A stretch of 9,302 nt of DNA. It comes from an uncultured Bacteroidia bacterium (GTDB taxonomy: Bacteria > Bacteroidota > Bacteroidia > Bacteroidales > UBA932). The notes beneath the pieces were generated by a model, which ran no database searches, was not told the origin of the DNA, and was given only the letters and a program-made list of their open reading frames with translations. The stretch is from contig CADBPH010000314.1 of the NCBI GenBank assembly GCA_902796455.1, forward strand, positions 1 to 9,302, read 5' to 3'. This document shows positions 8,025-9,302 of the stretch, piece by piece (the first letter of the stretch is position 1; each line of letters opens with the position of its first letter). A program made the position numbers and the translations under genes.

Positions 8025-9164
8025 ATGAAAATACTCTTTGTCGTCAACAACTATTACGCGCCGGGGAACGGGCTTTCCGCCTCCGCACGGCGGACGGTGG
8101 AAGGATTGCGGGAAGCCGGGCAGGAGGTCCGGATCCTGTCCGGACGGAATCACGCGGCGGCCACCCCGCAGCCGGATTATCTGCTTCCGGATTACCATAT
8201 TCCCATCTTTGACAAACTGGTCCGCTCGCATGGCTATAAATTCGCCAAGCGGGACAAGGAGACAATCCGGGAGGCCGTTCAGTGGGCGGATGTCGTTCAT
8301 TTGGAAGAACCTTTCGCCATCCAGTGGGAAACGGCGCGGATTGCCGGACGGCTCGGTGTCCCATGCACGGGAACATACCACCTGCATCCGGAAAACCTGT
8401 TCTGCTCCATCCATTTCGGCGGGCTGAAGCTCTTGAACAACACGACTTTGCGGTTATGGAGACATTTCGTTTTCAATCACTGTTCCCACCTGCAGTGCCC
8501 GACGGAAAACGTCAGGAACCGGCTGAGCCGCTTCCATTTCCGTTCGAACCTGCATGTGATTCCCAACGGAATCCGCCTGGAACCGTCCATCCGGCAGGAG
8601 ACAGATACTGAACCGTCCTCCTTCCTGGTCACCTGCATCGGGCGCATCGCCGTGGAGAAAGACCCGTATACCTTGCTTGAAGCGATGCGGTATTCCCGCC
8701 ATGCCGACCGGATCCAGTTGTATTTTGCCGGAAGAGGTCCGGAATTGGAAAAATTGCAGCGGCGCTGCCAGGCATTCTTCGAAAAGGGGATTGTCCGGCA
8801 CATGCCCGTCATCCAGTTCCACAACCGGGACGAACTGCGCCAATTGGCTGCCCGGGCCGATTTGCTGGTACACTGTGCCAAAGTCGAAGTAGAAGGTCTT
8901 TCGGTCCAGGAAGCCCTGCAGCAGGGGGTGGTTCCGGTCATTGCCGAGGGACCGCTGACGGCTACTTCCCAGTTCGCCCTGTACGACCGGAGCGTTTTCC
9001 CGGTGCGGAATGCCCGTGCCCTTGCCCGGCAGATCGACTACTGGCTGGAGCATCCGCAGGAGCGCCGCGCAGCCGGAAAGGAATACGCCCGTTCCATGCA
9101 GGAATATGACATCCGCCGCAGCATCGAAGCGCTGATCCGGATGTTCGAGGCGGCCCGCGGATAA
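8025..9164 (+). CDS. GT4-family glycosyltransferase (GT-B fold)
   Basis: A 379-residue retaining glycosyltransferase of the GT4 type, which moves a sugar from a nucleotide-sugar donor to a lipid, glycan or other acceptor on the cytoplasmic side of the membrane. The N-terminal Rossmann half starts with KILFVVNNYYAPGNG (2-16), the usual acceptor-side loop, followed by the HLEEPF segment (92-97). The linker ends in IPNGI (179-183). The C-terminal half has GRIAVEKDP (206-214) and the family's E-x7-E motif with Glu288 and Glu296 (EVEGLSVQE), which binds the donor. There is no signal peptide or membrane span, so any membrane contact would be peripheral. It follows the PCMD gene by 15 bases with no terminator between, which suggests joint expression. 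The donor and acceptor cannot be read from the sequence. Confidence 0.9.
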   Translation: MKILFVVNNYYAPGNGLSASARRTVEGLREAGQEVRILSGRNHAAATPQPDYLLPDYHIPIFDKLVRSHGYKFAKRDKETIREAVQWADVVHLEEPFAIQWETARIAGRLGVPCTGTYHLHPENLFCSIHFGGLKLLNNTTLRLWRHFVFNHCSHLQCPTENVRNRLSRFHFRSNLHVIPNGIRLEPSIRQETDTEPSSFLVTCIGRIAVEKDPYTLLEAMRYSRHADRIQLYFAGRGPELEKLQRRCQAFFEKGIVRHMPVIQFHNRDELRQLAARADLLVHCAKVEVEGLSVQEALQQGVVPVIAEGPLTATSQFALYDRSVFPVRNARALARQIDYWLEHPQERRAAGKEYARSMQEYDIRRSIEALIRMFEAARG

Positions 9165-9180
9165 AAGAAATCAGCAAAAT

Positions 9181-9212
9181 GTTGTTTCATTGGAGAAGTA
9201 TTCCTAAATTTA
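9181..9212 (+). promoter_or_regulatory. Candidate promoter for the gene entering the right edge
   Basis: GTTG at 9181-9184 and TAAATTTA at 9205-9212 each differ by one base from the Bacteroidota -33 (TTTG) and -7 (TAnnTTTG) boxes, and they are 20 bases apart, the expected spacing. The -7 box ends 22 bases before ATG 9235. I see no hairpin terminator between the glycosyltransferase stop and this site, so read-through from upstream is also possible. Confidence 0.5.
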
Positions 9213-9234
9213 TAGGGCCACATACTTCATTCCC

Positions 9235-9302
9235 ATGAAACGAATCGCCTTGATCCTGACGGCATGCTGGGTGGCCCTCAGCCCGGTCCATGCGCAAAAA
9301 AA
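9235..9302 (+). CDS. N-terminus of an exported protein, cut by window edge
   Basis: Only 22 codons and two further bases are visible. They encode a clear signal peptide: Lys-Arg after the initiator Met, a hydrophobic core (IALILTACWVAL), and VHA followed by Gln21, a good signal peptidase I site with the Gln at +1 often seen in this phylum. The Cys at 11 sits inside the core and does not form a lipobox. The mature part lies outside the window, so no function can be given. A one-mismatch promoter pair precedes it. Confidence 0.7.
   Translation, partial: MKRIALILTACWVALSPVHAQK

Noticed and set aside
7428..8414. Minus-strand open frame of 328 codons spanning the PCMD and GT4 genes
   Set aside because: The two sense genes happen to share the same register, so the antisense frame runs through both and the gap. 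Its translation has no domain signal.
9165..9234. Terminator or small RNA after the glycosyltransferase gene
   Set aside because: I see no stem with a T run in this 70-base gap, only a promoter-like pair for the next gene.

Overview
The window looks like ordinary chromosomal DNA from a member of the Bacteroidota, most likely order Bacteroidales. Four things point there: promoter -7 boxes of the TAnnTTTG type; start codons preceded by A/T-rich DNA rather than clear Shine-Dalgarno sites; a secreted PCMD-family protein, a family typical of this phylum; and signal peptides with Gln right after the predicted cleavage site. Coding DNA is fairly GC-rich with strong avoidance of TTA, CTA and TCA codons, while the divergent promoter region is AT-rich. 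I cannot name a genus.

Layout. Positions 1-1467 (minus strand) hold the first 489 residues of NAD+-dependent DNA ligase LigA; its C-terminus lies off the left edge. A 146-base AT-rich divergent promoter region follows. Positions 1614-2843 (plus) encode a pyrophosphate-type phosphofructokinase, closed by a strong hairpin terminator. Next is a two-gene unit separated by two bases: a 556-residue uridine-kinase-like protein with a threonyl-tRNA-synthetase-like N-terminal half, and a signal-less GH13 (alpha-amylase family) enzyme. After a weak hairpin and T run comes a second tightly packed unit: a probable lipoprotein esterase, a secreted PCMD-domain protein (4-base overlap) and a GT4 glycosyltransferase (15-base gap). 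At the right edge a new gene begins, of which only the signal peptide is visible.

How they may work together. PPi-PFK, the GH13 enzyme and possibly the kinase fit cytoplasmic carbohydrate and nucleotide metabolism, but only the kinase and GH13 genes are close enough to suggest co-translation. The esterase, PCMD protein and glycosyltransferase look like a small envelope or glycan module; the substrates cannot be read from sequence. I see no mobile element, CRISPR array, tRNA, rRNA, phage gene or defence system. The oddest features are the loss of all four metal-ligand positions in the synthetase-like half of the kinase, and an AT-rich patch of atypical codons near the 5' end of the GH13 gene.
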